A stretch of DNA of 64,000 bases from Acidobacteriota bacterium (lineage in GTDB: Bacteria > Acidobacteriota > Aminicenantia > Aminicenantales > Saccharicenantaceae), in assembly GCA_039683095.1 (NCBI GenBank), contig JBDKSB010000003.1:111409-175408 (forward strand). The letters run 5' to 3'. Positions 10,061 through 19,700 of this stretch are shown in pieces (position 1 is the stretch's first letter; every line of letters starts with the position of its first letter). A program made the translations under genes and the position numbers. The notes beneath the pieces were generated by a model, which saw only the letters and a program-made list of their open reading frames with translations, did no database searches and was not told where the DNA came from.

Positions 10061-11926
10061 ATGACGAAGAAGTTCCATCCGGAGGAGCGGATTCGCGCGG
10101 CGGAAGAAGCCGTCCGCCTGTCCGAGAGGAAATGGCGGGCCCTCTACGACAACATGCCGGACGGCTTGGTCAGCATCGGCCGGGACGGTCGCATCCTCGG
10201 GATGAACAAGGCCTTCCGGGCCCTGACCGGGTACACGGCCGAGGAACTCCGGCGGATGACCTACCTGGATCTGACCCCGAAGAAATGGCACGAGATGGAG
10301 AAGACCATGCTCGAGGGCCAGATCAGGAGCCGGGGGCACTCCTCGACCTACGAAAAAGAATATCGGAAAAAGGACGGGACCATCGTCGCGGTCGAGCTCC
10401 GCACTTTCCTGAGCGGCGACGAGGCCGGGTCCGGGGAGTGCATGTGGGCCGTCGTCCGCGACGTCTCCGCGCGGCGGCGAAACGAGCAGGCCCTCGTCCG
10501 CTCGGAAGAGAAGTTCGCCAGGATCTTCGCCGGGAGCCCGATCTCCCTCTGGCTGACCACTGTCCGGGACATGAAGCTTCTCGATGTCAACGCGAGCTTT
10601 GTCCGGGACACGGGGTTCTCGAGGGAGGAAGCCCTCGGACGCACGTCGCTCGAACTGGGGCTTTTCCCCGACGCCGCGGGCCGCGAGCGCTTCATCGCCG
10701 GCATGGAGGCTTCGGGACAGGTCCGGGACATGCATCTGACGATTCGCGCGAAGTCCGGCGAGACGCGCGACATGCTTTTTTCCGGGACCGCGGCGACGAT
10801 CGGAGGGAAGCCCTGCTATCTCGTCTCGGCCGTGGACATCACCGAGCGCAGGCGCGCGGAGGCCGCCCTCCAGCAAAGCGAGGCCTTCATCAAGGCGGTC
10901 CTCGACAGGCTTCCGGTCGGCGTGGCCGTTGGCTCGATGGGCCCGCCGACGACATTCATATATATGAACGACAATTTTCCCGGCTTCTGCCGGACGACGC
11001 GGGAGAAGCTCGCCGCCCCGGACGGCTTCTGGGACGCCGTCTACGAGGACCCGGCTTTCCGGGAGCGGGCGAGGAAGCGCGTGTTGGAAGAAGGCGCGGC
11101 CGGGGACCCGGAGCGGACGCTGTGGACGAACGTCCCCATCACCCGCGCCGGGGAGGAGACGACGTTCGTCACCATGCGGAACGTCCCCGTTCCCGGAAGA
11201 TCGGTGACGATCTCGCTGGTCTTCGACGTCACCGAGCGCATCCGGAACGAGGAGAGCCTCAAGAAGCGCCTGCGCTACGAGGAGACGCTGTCGTTCATCT
11301 CCTCGCTGGCCGCGGCCGCGGCGGACATGGACAGCTTCCTGAACGACGTCCTGCGGAAGCTGGGAACGGCCCTGGATGTCAGCCGGGTCTACATCTTTGA
11401 ATACCGCCCGGAGACGGACAAGGGCGACAACACCTACGAATGGACGGCCCCCGGCATATCGTCCCAGATGGCCGATTTCCAGAGGGTCCCGGCGGCGGGG
11501 GTGACCTGGTTGATGGAGCGGATGCGGAGCAATACGGCCATCAACTGTCCCGACCTGGGCGAGGTCGCCGACGAGAGAACGAGGGATCTCATGGCCTGCG
11601 GAGGGGCCGTCTCGGTCCTCATCGTGCCGCTTTTGGTCGGCGGCGACTTCTTCGGCTTCATCGGCTTCGACGAATGCCGCCGCCGCCGGGATTGGCCGCA
11701 GGAGGACGTGGACCTCCTTTCTTCGATATCGAGGATCATCGCCGCCGCGATCGAGCGCCGGCGGGCCGAAGCGCGCCTGGCCGAGCAGCTCGACGAATTG
11801 CGCCGCTGGCAGACCGTCACGCTGGGCCGGGAGAGGCGCGTCCTCGACCTCAAGCGCGAGGTCAACGAGCTCCTCGTCCGCTCGGGGCTGCCGCCGCGCT
11901 ATGCCAGCGCGGAGGAGGAGAAATGA
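10061..11926 (+). CDS. PAS-PAS-PAS-GAF sensor protein without kinase domain
   Basis: 621 residues, soluble. Three PAS domains (about 20-145, 150-270, 275-390) each run into a linker resembling DITERRRAE, followed by a GAF domain (about 400-570) and a C-terminal amphipathic stretch with RRWQTVTLGRERRVLDLKREV, a tail often seen just before or in place of a kinase core. No H-box, N-box or ATPase motif is present. GAGGAG lies seven bases before the ATG. Its stop overlaps the start of the histidine kinase (ATGA), so it probably feeds a signal to that kinase. Ligands unknown. Confidence 0.85.
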   Translation: MTKKFHPEERIRAAEEAVRLSERKWRALYDNMPDGLVSIGRDGRILGMNKAFRALTGYTAEELRRMTYLDLTPKKWHEMEKTMLEGQIRSRGHSSTYEKEYRKKDGTIVAVELRTFLSGDEAGSGECMWAVVRDVSARRRNEQALVRSEEKFARIFAGSPISLWLTTVRDMKLLDVNASFVRDTGFSREEALGRTSLELGLFPDAAGRERFIAGMEASGQVRDMHLTIRAKSGETRDMLFSGTAATIGGKPCYLVSAVDITERRRAEAALQQSEAFIKAVLDRLPVGVAVGSMGPPTTFIYMNDNFPGFCRTTREKLAAPDGFWDAVYEDPAFRERARKRVLEEGAAGDPERTLWTNVPITRAGEETTFVTMRNVPVPGRSVTISLVFDVTERIRNEESLKKRLRYEETLSFISSLAAAAADMDSFLNDVLRKLGTALDVSRVYIFEYRPETDKGDNTYEWTAPGISSQMADFQRVPAAGVTWLMERMRSNTAINCPDLGEVADERTRDLMACGGAVSVLIVPLLVGGDFFGFIGFDECRRRRDWPQEDVDLLSSISRIIAAAIERRRAEARLAEQLDELRRWQTVTLGRERRVLDLKREVNELLVRSGLPPRYASAEEEK

Positions 11927-14616
11927 CGGCCCCGCGGGATCGGCCGCGGCGCGGCCGAGGCGGCGCCCGGCCCCTGAAGCCCGAAGCGGGGGCCGAGGCC
12001 GCGCCGTCTCCCGCCATCCTGGTGATCCTGTTCGTCCTGCTCGTCGCCGGCATCTCGGCCATCGGCATCACGGTCTTTCAGAACTTCCGGGCGAGGTTCC
12101 TGGCCCAGGCGCAAACGATGCTCGACTCCATCTCCAGCCTCAAGGCCAGGGAACTCCAGGACTGGCGGCAGGACCTGCTGGCGGACGCGGACATCTTGTA
12201 TCGCAACGCCGCCTTCGTCGAGGCGGTGCGGCGCGGCCTGTCGGATCAGGCCGGGGGCCGGGCCCTGCTTCACGATTGGCTCGACCACTTCCTGACCTCG
12301 GGGCGCTATGACCGGGTCTCCATCGTTGACCGGCACGGTTTCGAGATCTTCTGTGTCCAGGGAGAGCTCCAGGGCCTTCCCGCCTGCCCGGCCCGGGAGA
12401 TCGAAGCCAGCCTCGGGAAGGGAAGGGTGGCCTTCCTGGATTTCTGGCGGGACCGCACTCCAGGAGGCGTTCGCTTGGCGCTCCTCGTCCCCATCCTCGG
12501 TCTCGCCCCCGCGCCGGACGAGGCCGGGACGCCGGCCTGCGTCGTCCTGCGCGTCGACCCTCGCCGGAGCCTCTTCCCGCTCATCCGGCAGTGGCCCGGA
12601 GCGGAGCCCCGGGCCGAAACGTTCATCGTCCGGCGCGAGGGCGACGACATCCTCTATCTCAGCGATCTCGAGGACCGGCCGGACGCGGCCTTAGATCTGA
12701 GATCCCCCCTGGGCCGGCCCAACCTGCCTTCCGCCATAGCCGTGAAGGGAGGGGAGACCGTCATGGAGGGAGTGGACCGGCGGGGAGTGCCCGTCTTCGC
12801 GGCCGTGCGCCCCGTGCCCGGATCCCCCTGGTTCCTGGTGGTCCAGATGGCCAGATCCGAGGTCATCGCCGGGCTCCGGGAACGCCGCTGGCAGGCGATC
12901 GCCTTCACGGCGGCGCTCATCGTCCTCACCGGCACCGGCCTGGGCCTTGTCTGGCGGCGCCAGCGCGAGATATATTTCCGCGGCCAGGCCAGGTCGTCGG
13001 AACGGCTGCGGGAAAGCCTGGAGCGCTTCGAGTTCGTCAATCGCGCCTCTTCCGATATCATTTGGGACTGGGACCTCCGGACGGGGACGATCTGGTGGAA
13101 TGACAATTTCGCGAGGCTCTTCGGCGGCACGGACGGGGAGACCCGGCAGGGCTACGGATCCTGGATCCGGCGGATCCATCCCGGTGACATCGGCCGGATC
13201 GAGGAGGGCCTCCGGGCGGCGATCGATTCCGGGGCCGCCTCGTGGTCGGGTCACTATCGGTTCCGGCGCGAGGACGGCGCCTACGCGGAGGTCGAGGACC
13301 AGGCCTATATCAGCCGTGACGGCGGGGGCCGGCCGTTCCGCCTGATCGGGGCGATGCGCGATGTCACGGAGAGTCACGCGGTCGTGGCCGCGCTCAAGGA
13401 GAGCGAGGAGCGTTATCGGCTTCTGACGGAACATGCCCCCATCGGGATCGTCCTTTATCGCGACCACAGGATCATCTTCGCCAACAAGGCCGCGCTGGGC
13501 CTGCTGGGCGCGGACTCGGAAGCGCAGGTCCTCGGCAAGTCCGTAGCGGACATCGTGCATCCCGGCTCGCTGGCCTCGGTCCGGGAGCGCCTTTTGAAGA
13601 TGCAGTCCGGCGAGGACGGGCTCTTCTCCGCCGAGGACGTCTACGTGAGGCTGGACGGCAGCCCCATCGACCTCCAGATCATGGCCACGCCGCTCATCCT
13701 CGGGGGAAGCCCGGCCCTCCAGGTCCTCATCTCTGACATATCGGAGCGGAAGAAGTCGGAGAAGGAGATCCACTCCGCCCAGGCCGAGCTGAAGCGGCTG
13801 CTGGAAGAGGCCGTCCAGTCGCGCCGGGCCCTGCTCAGCGTGGCCGAGGACCAGAAGGCGGCGGAGGAGGAGGTCCGCCAGCTGAACGTCCAGCTGGAGC
13901 AGCGCGTCCGCGACCGCACCGCCCAGCTGGAGGCGGCCAACGCGGAGCTGGAAGCCTTCTCCTATTCAGTTTCCCACGATCTGCGCGCCCCGCTGAGGGC
14001 CATCAACGGCTACACCCGGATCCTGTTCGAGGACTACAAGCCGAGCCTCGACGAGAAGGGCCAGCGCATCTGCTCCGTCATCGGCGACAGCGCCCTCAAC
14101 ATGGGACAGCTGATCGACGCCCTCCTGGCGCTGTCCCGGCTGGGGCACTCGGAGATGCGGCTCTCGGCGATCGACATGAGAACGCTGGCCAACTCGATCT
14201 TTTTCGAGCTGACCACGCCGGAGGCCCGGGCGAGGATCGACTTCCGGCTCGGGCCCCTGCCGGCGGCCGTCGGCGACCCGCACCTCATCCGCCAGGTCTG
14301 GACGAACCTCCTCTCCAACGCCCTCAAGTTCTCGGCGAAGAGGGACAGGCCGGTCATCGAGGTCAAGGGGGAGCGGGCGGGGCGGGAGAACGTCTATTCC
14401 GTGAAGGACAACGGCGTGGGATTCGACATGGCCTACGGGCACAAGCTCTTCGGCGTCTTCCAGCGCCTCCACAGCGCCGGGGAATTCGAGGGGACGGGCG
14501 TCGGCCTGGCCATCATCGAGCGCATCGTCCGCCGCCACGGCGGGCGGGCCTGGGCGGAGGGCAGTGTCGGAGAGGGGGCGACCTTCCATATCGCCATGCC
14601 GGCGAGGGAAGCCTGA
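11923..14616 (+). CDS. Membrane sensor histidine kinase with two PAS domains
   Basis: 897 residues. Membrane helices at about 31-51 and 325-343 bracket a periplasmic sensor domain of some 270 residues; two PAS domains follow (about 360-485 and 490-610), then a coiled coil with LEQRVRDRTAQLEAANAELEAF and the HisKA dimerisation helix with phosphoacceptor His685 in SVSHDLRAPLRAING. The ATPase domain shows N-box NLLSNALKFS, G1 DNGVGFDM and G2 GTGVGLAI. The core is of the phytochrome-like (BphP) subgroup. Start ATG at 11923 overlaps the upstream stop with GGAGGAGGAG just before it. It lacks a receiver; the likely partner is the next gene. Confidence 0.92.
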   Translation: MTAPRDRPRRGRGGARPLKPEAGAEAAPSPAILVILFVLLVAGISAIGITVFQNFRARFLAQAQTMLDSISSLKARELQDWRQDLLADADILYRNAAFVEAVRRGLSDQAGGRALLHDWLDHFLTSGRYDRVSIVDRHGFEIFCVQGELQGLPACPAREIEASLGKGRVAFLDFWRDRTPGGVRLALLVPILGLAPAPDEAGTPACVVLRVDPRRSLFPLIRQWPGAEPRAETFIVRREGDDILYLSDLEDRPDAALDLRSPLGRPNLPSAIAVKGGETVMEGVDRRGVPVFAAVRPVPGSPWFLVVQMARSEVIAGLRERRWQAIAFTAALIVLTGTGLGLVWRRQREIYFRGQARSSERLRESLERFEFVNRASSDIIWDWDLRTGTIWWNDNFARLFGGTDGETRQGYGSWIRRIHPGDIGRIEEGLRAAIDSGAASWSGHYRFRREDGAYAEVEDQAYISRDGGGRPFRLIGAMRDVTESHAVVAALKESEERYRLLTEHAPIGIVLYRDHRIIFANKAALGLLGADSEAQVLGKSVADIVHPGSLASVRERLLKMQSGEDGLFSAEDVYVRLDGSPIDLQIMATPLILGGSPALQVLISDISERKKSEKEIHSAQAELKRLLEEAVQSRRALLSVAEDQKAAEEEVRQLNVQLEQRVRDRTAQLEAANAELEAFSYSVSHDLRAPLRAINGYTRILFEDYKPSLDEKGQRICSVIGDSALNMGQLIDALLALSRLGHSEMRLSAIDMRTLANSIFFELTTPEARARIDFRLGPLPAAVGDPHLIRQVWTNLLSNALKFSAKRDRPVIEVKGERAGRENVYSVKDNGVGFDMAYGHKLFGVFQRLHSAGEFEGTGVGLAIIERIVRRHGGRAWAEGSVGEGATFHIAMPAREA

Positions 14617-14638
14617 CCATGAAGAGGGGAGAGGAGCC

Positions 14639-16015
14639 ATGACCCAACACCTGCGCGTCCTGATCGTCGAGGACCTGCCGACCGACGCGGAGCTGTGCGA
14701 GCGCGAGATCAGGAAGGTCGCCGCGGCGGCGGAGTTCGAGCGCGTGGAGACGCGGGAGGCCTACCTCTCGGCCCTGGAGGCGTTCAGGCCCGATCTGATC
14801 ATCTCGGACTTCAAGCTGCCGCGGTTCGACGGCATGAGCGCCCTGCGGCTGGCGCTGGAAAGGGCCCCCGACACGCCGTTCATCGTCACCACGGGATCGA
14901 TGAACGAGGACACGGCGGTCGAATGCATGAAGGCCGGCGCCTGGGACTACGTCATCAAGGAGCACATCAAAAGGCTGGGGCCGGCCGTCATCAGCGCCCT
15001 GGAGCAGAAGCAGGTCCGCCTGCGGCAGAAGCGGGCCGCGGAGGACCTCCGGGCGAGCGAAGAGAAGTACCGCTGCCTCATCGAGTCGACGGACGATCAT
15101 GTCTATCTCATCGACCGGGACCTCCGCTTCATCTACGCCAACGGAAGGTACCTGCTTCGCCACGGGCTGGCCCTCGAAAGCCTGGTCGGCCGGTCCTACG
15201 GGGAGGGGCATAGCCCGGAAAGGGTCGAGCGATTCGCCAGGAGGGTGAACCAGGTCATCGCCTCGGGATCGTCGATCACCTATGAGCATAAGAGCCTGAA
15301 GGACGGCCGGACCTTCCTCCGGACCCTGAGCCCGGTGAAGGAGTCCGCGGACGGCCCGATCGACAAGGTCACGGTCATATCGATGGACATCACCGAGCGC
15401 AAGCAGGGCGAGGAGAGGCTCAAGGTCGCCTTCGGCTCCATCATCAGCGTCATCGCCGGGATGGTCGAGAAGCGGGACCCCTACACGGCCGGCCACCAGA
15501 GGAGGGTGTCGGACCTGGCCGAGGCCATCGCCTGCGAGATGGGCCTGCCCTCGGAACGGGCGGCGACGATAAAGACGGCCGGCATCGTCCACGACCTGGG
15601 GAAGATCGTCATCCCGGCCGAGATCCTGAGCAAGCCGTCGATGCTTTCCGAATACGAGTTCAAGCTCCTCAAGACCCATCCCCTCGAGGGATACGACATC
15701 CTCAAGGACGTGGACCTGCCGGGGCCGATCGCCCGCATCGTCCTGGAGCACCATGAGCGGCTGGACGGCTCGGGCTATCCCGGCGGGCTGAAGGGCGCCG
15801 AGATCCTGCTCGAGTCCAGGATCCTCGCGGTGGCCGACGTCATCGAGGCCATGGCCAGCCACAGGCCTTATCGCCCGGCCCACGGCATCGTCAAGGCCCT
15901 CGAAGAGATCGAGCGGGGCCGGGCCTCTATCTATGACCCGGACGTCGTCGATGCCTGCCTCCGGCTGTTCCGGGAGAAGCGGTTCGCCTGGGACGACGGC
16001 TCGGCGCGGCGCTGA
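14639..16015 (+). CDS. Response regulator: receiver, PAS and HD-GYP domains
   Basis: 458 residues. The receiver domain (1-125) has the acidic pair E11/D12, phosphoacceptor Asp57 in LIISDFKLP and a conserved Lys near 106. A PAS domain follows (about 140-255), ending with the MDITERK linker. The C-terminal HD-GYP domain has H318-D319 in IVHDLGKI and the diagnostic ERLDGSGYPGGL, so it should hydrolyse cyclic di-GMP (or a related cyclic dinucleotide). GAGGAG precedes the ATG at 14639; in-frame codons upstream belong to the kinase's overlap. Third gene of a sensor/kinase/output operon, so phosphorylation by the upstream kinase probably tunes cyclic-dinucleotide turnover. Confidence 0.92.
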   Translation: MTQHLRVLIVEDLPTDAELCEREIRKVAAAAEFERVETREAYLSALEAFRPDLIISDFKLPRFDGMSALRLALERAPDTPFIVTTGSMNEDTAVECMKAGAWDYVIKEHIKRLGPAVISALEQKQVRLRQKRAAEDLRASEEKYRCLIESTDDHVYLIDRDLRFIYANGRYLLRHGLALESLVGRSYGEGHSPERVERFARRVNQVIASGSSITYEHKSLKDGRTFLRTLSPVKESADGPIDKVTVISMDITERKQGEERLKVAFGSIISVIAGMVEKRDPYTAGHQRRVSDLAEAIACEMGLPSERAATIKTAGIVHDLGKIVIPAEILSKPSMLSEYEFKLLKTHPLEGYDILKDVDLPGPIARIVLEHHERLDGSGYPGGLKGAEILLESRILAVADVIEAMASHRPYRPAHGIVKALEEIERGRASIYDPDVVDACLRLFREKRFAWDDGSARR

Positions 16016-16228
16016 CCGCCGGTCCTCCCGGCCGCGGCCCCGCGGCCATGAATGCCGTTCATCGAAAATCTTTGGAGAATTCATTTCCCCCGGCGCCGGA
16101 TAGGCGTATGATAGAAGGTTCGTGGGGGCCCCTCCGCGGCGCCGAGAGACCGATCTTTCCCCCGCCTCCTCCGAAGGGATAGGATTGCGGACGGGACCGC
16201 CCCCGAGCTGAGAGAAGGAACGGCACCG

Positions 16229-17065
16229 ATGAATCGGATCCTCCGGAAGGACGAACTCGCTCCGGACATCTTCCGGATGCGGCTGTCCGCCCCCCTGATA
16301 GCGGCGGGCCGCCGGCCCGGCCAGTTCGTCATCCTGCGCGCGACCCGGGACGGCGAGCGCATCCCGCTGACCATCGCCGACGCCAGCGTCGAGGAGGGAT
16401 GGATCGACGTCATCGTCCAGGTCGCCGGCGCGGGCACGATGCGGCTGGCCTGCCTGCGGCAGGGCGACGCGGTCCCCGACCTGGTCGGGCCCCTGGGGCA
16501 GCCGACCCGGCTCGGGCGCTACGGACGCTGCCTGGGCGTCGCCGGGGGGGTCGGCATCGCTCCCCTTTATCCCATCGCCCAGGCCCTGAAGGCGGCCGGC
16601 AACCACGTCACGATCATCCTCGGGGCGCGGAGCCGGGACCGGCTGATCCTGCGGCCCGAGATCGGAGCCTGGGCCGACGAGGTCCTGACGGCCACGGAGG
16701 ACGGCTCGGCCGGAAGGAAGGGGCTCGTTTCGGATGTCTTCCTCGACCTGGCTCGGCAGGGGAGGGCGTTCGACCGGGCCGTGGTCATCGGCCCGGCGCC
16801 AATGATGCGGGCCGTCTCCGAGCTGACCATCCGCCAGGGCATCCCGACCATCGTCTCTCTCAACCCGATCATGATCGACGGCACCGGGCTCTGCGGCGGC
16901 TGCCGGGTCGAGGTCGACGGGCAGATGAAGTTCGCCTGCGTCGACGGGCCCGAATTCGAGGCCGAGGGGATCGACTGGGAATCGTTCCTGAGGCGCCTGC
17001 ACAGCTACAGGGACTTCGAGCGCCGGACGCGCGAGATGGAATCATGCCGGCTGACGAGCGTCTGA
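16229..17065 (+). CDS. nfnA: NADH-dependent ferredoxin:NADP+ oxidoreductase, small subunit (NfnA/SudB type)
   Basis: 278 residues. A ferredoxin-reductase-like FAD domain (PGQFVILR, RIPLTIAD) is followed by the NAD-binding domain (GVAGGVGIAPLYPIA) and a C-terminal [2Fe-2S] site, DGTGLCGGCRV with a third Cys in FACVDGPEF. This is the sulfide dehydrogenase/dihydroorotate-dehydrogenase-electron-transfer family. Together with the next gene it matches NfnAB, which couples NADH and reduced ferredoxin to NADP+ reduction by electron bifurcation; SudBA sulfide dehydrogenase is the alternative name for the same architecture. It overlaps the large subunit gene by 22 bases. Confidence 0.9.
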   Translation: MNRILRKDELAPDIFRMRLSAPLIAAGRRPGQFVILRATRDGERIPLTIADASVEEGWIDVIVQVAGAGTMRLACLRQGDAVPDLVGPLGQPTRLGRYGRCLGVAGGVGIAPLYPIAQALKAAGNHVTIILGARSRDRLILRPEIGAWADEVLTATEDGSAGRKGLVSDVFLDLARQGRAFDRAVVIGPAPMMRAVSELTIRQGIPTIVSLNPIMIDGTGLCGGCRVEVDGQMKFACVDGPEFEAEGIDWESFLRRLHSYRDFERRTREMESCRLTSV

Positions 17066-18477
17066 ACGGCGGCGTCCGCGGCCGGCTCGACCCGGCGGTC
17101 CGGGTCCCGATGCGGGAGCAGGATCCGGCTGTCCGGACCGCGAATTTCGACGAGGTCCCGTTCGGCTATTCCGACGAGGAGGCCCGGGCCGAAGCCCGGC
17201 GCTGCCTGGGCTGCCGCAACGCGCCCTGCGTCGCGGCCTGCCCCGTCGAGGTCCCCATCCCGGCCTTCGTCCGTCAGATCGCGGACGGCGCCTTCAAGGC
17301 TGCGGCCCGGACCGTCCGCCAGGCCAACGCCCTGCCGGCCATCTGCGGCCGCGTCTGCCCCCAGGAGGATCAGTGCGAAAAGGCCTGCCTCCGCGGCCGG
17401 CGCGGGGACTCCGTGGCCGTCGGCCATCTCGAGCGGTTCGCCGCCGATCGGGAACGCCGGACCGGCCGGATCGAGGTTCCCGTCCGGAAGGCGGCCGCCG
17501 GCTGGCGCGTGGCCGTGGCCGGCTCGGGTCCGGCGGGCCTGACCGTGGCCTCGGAGCTGGCCAGGCAGGGCTGCTCGGTCTTCGTCTTCGAGGCGCTCCA
17601 CGAGATGGGCGGCGTCCTGACCTATGGCATTCCCGAGTTCCGCCTGCCCAAGGCCATCGTCCGGGAGGAGATCGCGGACCTGGAGACCCTCGGGGTCTGG
17701 TTTGTCCGCAACTTCGTCGTCGGCCGGACCGAGACGGTCGACCACCTTCTCGGCCCGGGAGGGTTTGACGCTCTCTTCATCGGAACCGGGGCCGGCTTGC
17801 CGGCCTTCCTGGGCATCCCCGGCGAGGGCGCCATCGGCGTCTATTCGGCCAACGAATACCTGACCCGGAACAACCTGATGAGGGCCTACCGGGACGGGGC
17901 CAAGACGCCCATCCTGTGCGGCCGCCGGGTCGTGACGGTCGGCGGCGGCAACGTGGCCATGGACGCGGCCCGGACCGCCCTCCGGCTGGGGGCCAGGGAG
18001 TCCATGATCGTCTACCGGCGCGGCGAAGCGGAGATGCCGGCCCGGGCCGAAGAGGTCCGGCACGCCCGGGAGGAGGGGATCATCTTCCGGACGCTGGCCA
18101 ATCCCGTCGCCATCCTGGAGGACGGCGACGGCTTCGTGCGCGGCCTGACCTGCGTGAGGATGGAGCTCGGGGGGCCCGACGGATCGGGCCGCCGCAGCCC
18201 CAGGCCGGTTCCAGGCAGCGAATTTCCAGTCGATTGCGACGTCGTTGTCGTGGCCGTCGGCAACCGGCCGAATCCCCTGATCCCGGCCACCACGACTGAC
18301 CTCCGCGTCTCGGCCCGGGGGACCATCCTGGCCGACCCGGCCGACGGGCGGACGTCCCGGCCGCGGGTCTACGCCGGCGGGGACATCGTGACGGGCGCGG
18401 CCACGGTTATCCGGGCCATGGGCGCCGGCAAGGCGGCCGCCCGCAGCATCCTGGCCGATCTCGCGGCCCGCCGCTGA
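17044..18477 (+). CDS. nfnB: NfnB/GltA-type large subunit of NADPH:ferredoxin oxidoreductase
   Basis: 477 residues. N-terminal Cys-rich part for two [4Fe-4S] clusters (RCLGCRNAPCVAACP and CGRVCPQEDQCEKAC), then an FAD-binding GSGPAGLTVA and an NADPH-binding GGGNVAMDAAR motif, and the closing motif VYAGGDIVTGAATVI. It belongs to the family often annotated as homotetrameric glutamate synthase small chain, but the adjacent nfnA gene and the absence of a glutamate synthase large subunit favour the NfnAB complex. The ATG at 17044 lies inside the end of nfnA. Confidence 0.9.
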   Translation: MPADERLNGGVRGRLDPAVRVPMREQDPAVRTANFDEVPFGYSDEEARAEARRCLGCRNAPCVAACPVEVPIPAFVRQIADGAFKAAARTVRQANALPAICGRVCPQEDQCEKACLRGRRGDSVAVGHLERFAADRERRTGRIEVPVRKAAAGWRVAVAGSGPAGLTVASELARQGCSVFVFEALHEMGGVLTYGIPEFRLPKAIVREEIADLETLGVWFVRNFVVGRTETVDHLLGPGGFDALFIGTGAGLPAFLGIPGEGAIGVYSANEYLTRNNLMRAYRDGAKTPILCGRRVVTVGGGNVAMDAARTALRLGARESMIVYRRGEAEMPARAEEVRHAREEGIIFRTLANPVAILEDGDGFVRGLTCVRMELGGPDGSGRRSPRPVPGSEFPVDCDVVVVAVGNRPNPLIPATTTDLRVSARGTILADPADGRTSRPRVYAGGDIVTGAATVIRAMGAGKAAARSILADLAARR

Positions 18478-18536
18478 GCGTCGACCCGTCTCCCTGCCCC
18501 CCTCCGGGGCCAAAGATAAGCTTGCAGATCGCCGCG

Positions 18537-19700
18537 TCAGGCCGCCGTCGCCTTTCTCCTCCTGGGGACGGCGACGAGCCTCAGGCACAGCCAGGAAAGC
18601 CCGAAATAGAGGACCGCGAGAAGGCCCTGGTGGAGATAGGCCCCGCCCAGCCAGCGGAGGGAATCCGGAATGGCGGTCAGGGTGGTCCAGGCGTTCAGGA
18701 TGGGCGTCGTGGGCAGGATGGCCGCGATCGGGCGCAGGACCGGCGACATGTCCTCGAGCGGCCAGGTGTAGCCTCCCAGAAAAAAGGCCGGCATTGAGAA
18801 GAAGACCGCCGCCTGTATGAGCGCTTTCCGGCTCCTGAAAAGCGCGCCGAGGACCTGGGAGAAGCCGACGACCGCCTGGACGAACAGGACGAGGAGCAGG
18901 ACGAGCGGCAGGAGATTGGCCGAGGGCATCCGCAGGATCCAGAAGTACCCGCCCAGGACGGCCAGCAGGATGGGCGCCTGGCAGATCGTATAGATGAACT
19001 GCCGGCGGAGGAGGTAGCGCAACGGGCCGCCCGCCGCCGCGACCGCGCCGGCCAGGGTGCCCTGCTCCGATTCGCCCGCGATCGCCACGGCCGAGCCGAC
19101 CAGCAGGCACTGCTGGATGATCATGACCAGGATGCCGGTGAGGACGAAGAAGGAATAGTCCACCGCCGGATTCCCCAGGGCATGGGAATGGAAGCGCAGG
19201 GGCAGGACCATGTCCCGGGCCTGGGCCGCGGGCGCGAGCTTCTTGTAGATCAGGAACTTGATCCCGGCCTGGCCGAACCCGAAGGCCTTTTGCATGGCCG
19301 TCATGATGAAGTTGGCGTTGACCATGTTCCGGGCGTCGACCAGCACGTCGATCTGGACGGGCTGGCGCGATTTCAGATCGCTCTCCAACGAGGCGGGCAG
19401 GACGATCGCGGCCATGATCCGGCCCGCGGCCATGTCCTCGCGGGCTTCCTGCTCGGTCCGGACGACGGACACCACGTCGAGCTCGGGGCAGCTCTCCATG
19501 TAGTGCCGGGCCAGGCGCGAGCCGTAGTCGGCGTCCCGGTCGACTATGGCCACCGGGTAGTCGCGGCCGACGCGGTTCATGAACAGCGTCCCGTAAGCCA
19601 GAAGCCCGAGCGCCGGGAAAATGACCAGGTAGATCAGGACGACCTTGTCCCTGGCCATCTTGCCTATTTCGCGCTTGATGAATCGGCCGATTCCGCTCAT
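18537..19700 (-). CDS. ABC-2 type transporter permease (second of pair)
   Basis: 387 residues. One N-terminal membrane helix, a large extracytoplasmic domain of about 150 residues, then five helices from residue 175 on; the signature end GGYTWPLEDMSPVLRPIAAILPTTP is characteristic of the YbhS/YbhR/YhhJ drug-export permeases. The start at 19700 overlaps the stop of the other permease gene (ATGA). Last gene of the tetR-tolC-hlyD-permease-permease operon; no ATPase gene accompanies it. Confidence 0.88.
   Translation of the reverse strand: MSGIGRFIKREIGKMARDKVVLIYLVIFPALGLLAYGTLFMNRVGRDYPVAIVDRDADYGSRLARHYMESCPELDVVSVVRTEQEAREDMAAGRIMAAIVLPASLESDLKSRQPVQIDVLVDARNMVNANFIMTAMQKAFGFGQAGIKFLIYKKLAPAAQARDMVLPLRFHSHALGNPAVDYSFFVLTGILVMIIQQCLLVGSAVAIAGESEQGTLAGAVAAAGGPLRYLLRRQFIYTICQAPILLAVLGGYFWILRMPSANLLPLVLLLVLFVQAVVGFSQVLGALFRSRKALIQAAVFFSMPAFFLGGYTWPLEDMSPVLRPIAAILPTTPILNAWTTLTAIPDSLRWLGGAYLHQGLLAVLYFGLSWLCLRLVAVPRRRKATAA

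Noticed and set aside
16016..16228. GGCCGCGG-CC-CCGCGGCC hairpin after the response regulator gene as terminator
   Set aside because: The stem is G+C-rich but lacks a T-run and has a two-base loop, so it is not counted as a terminator.
14513..17002. 829-codon leftward frame opposite the response regulator and nfnA
   Set aside because: Composition-driven shadow; the + strand genes have clear domains, ribosome sites and operon spacing.
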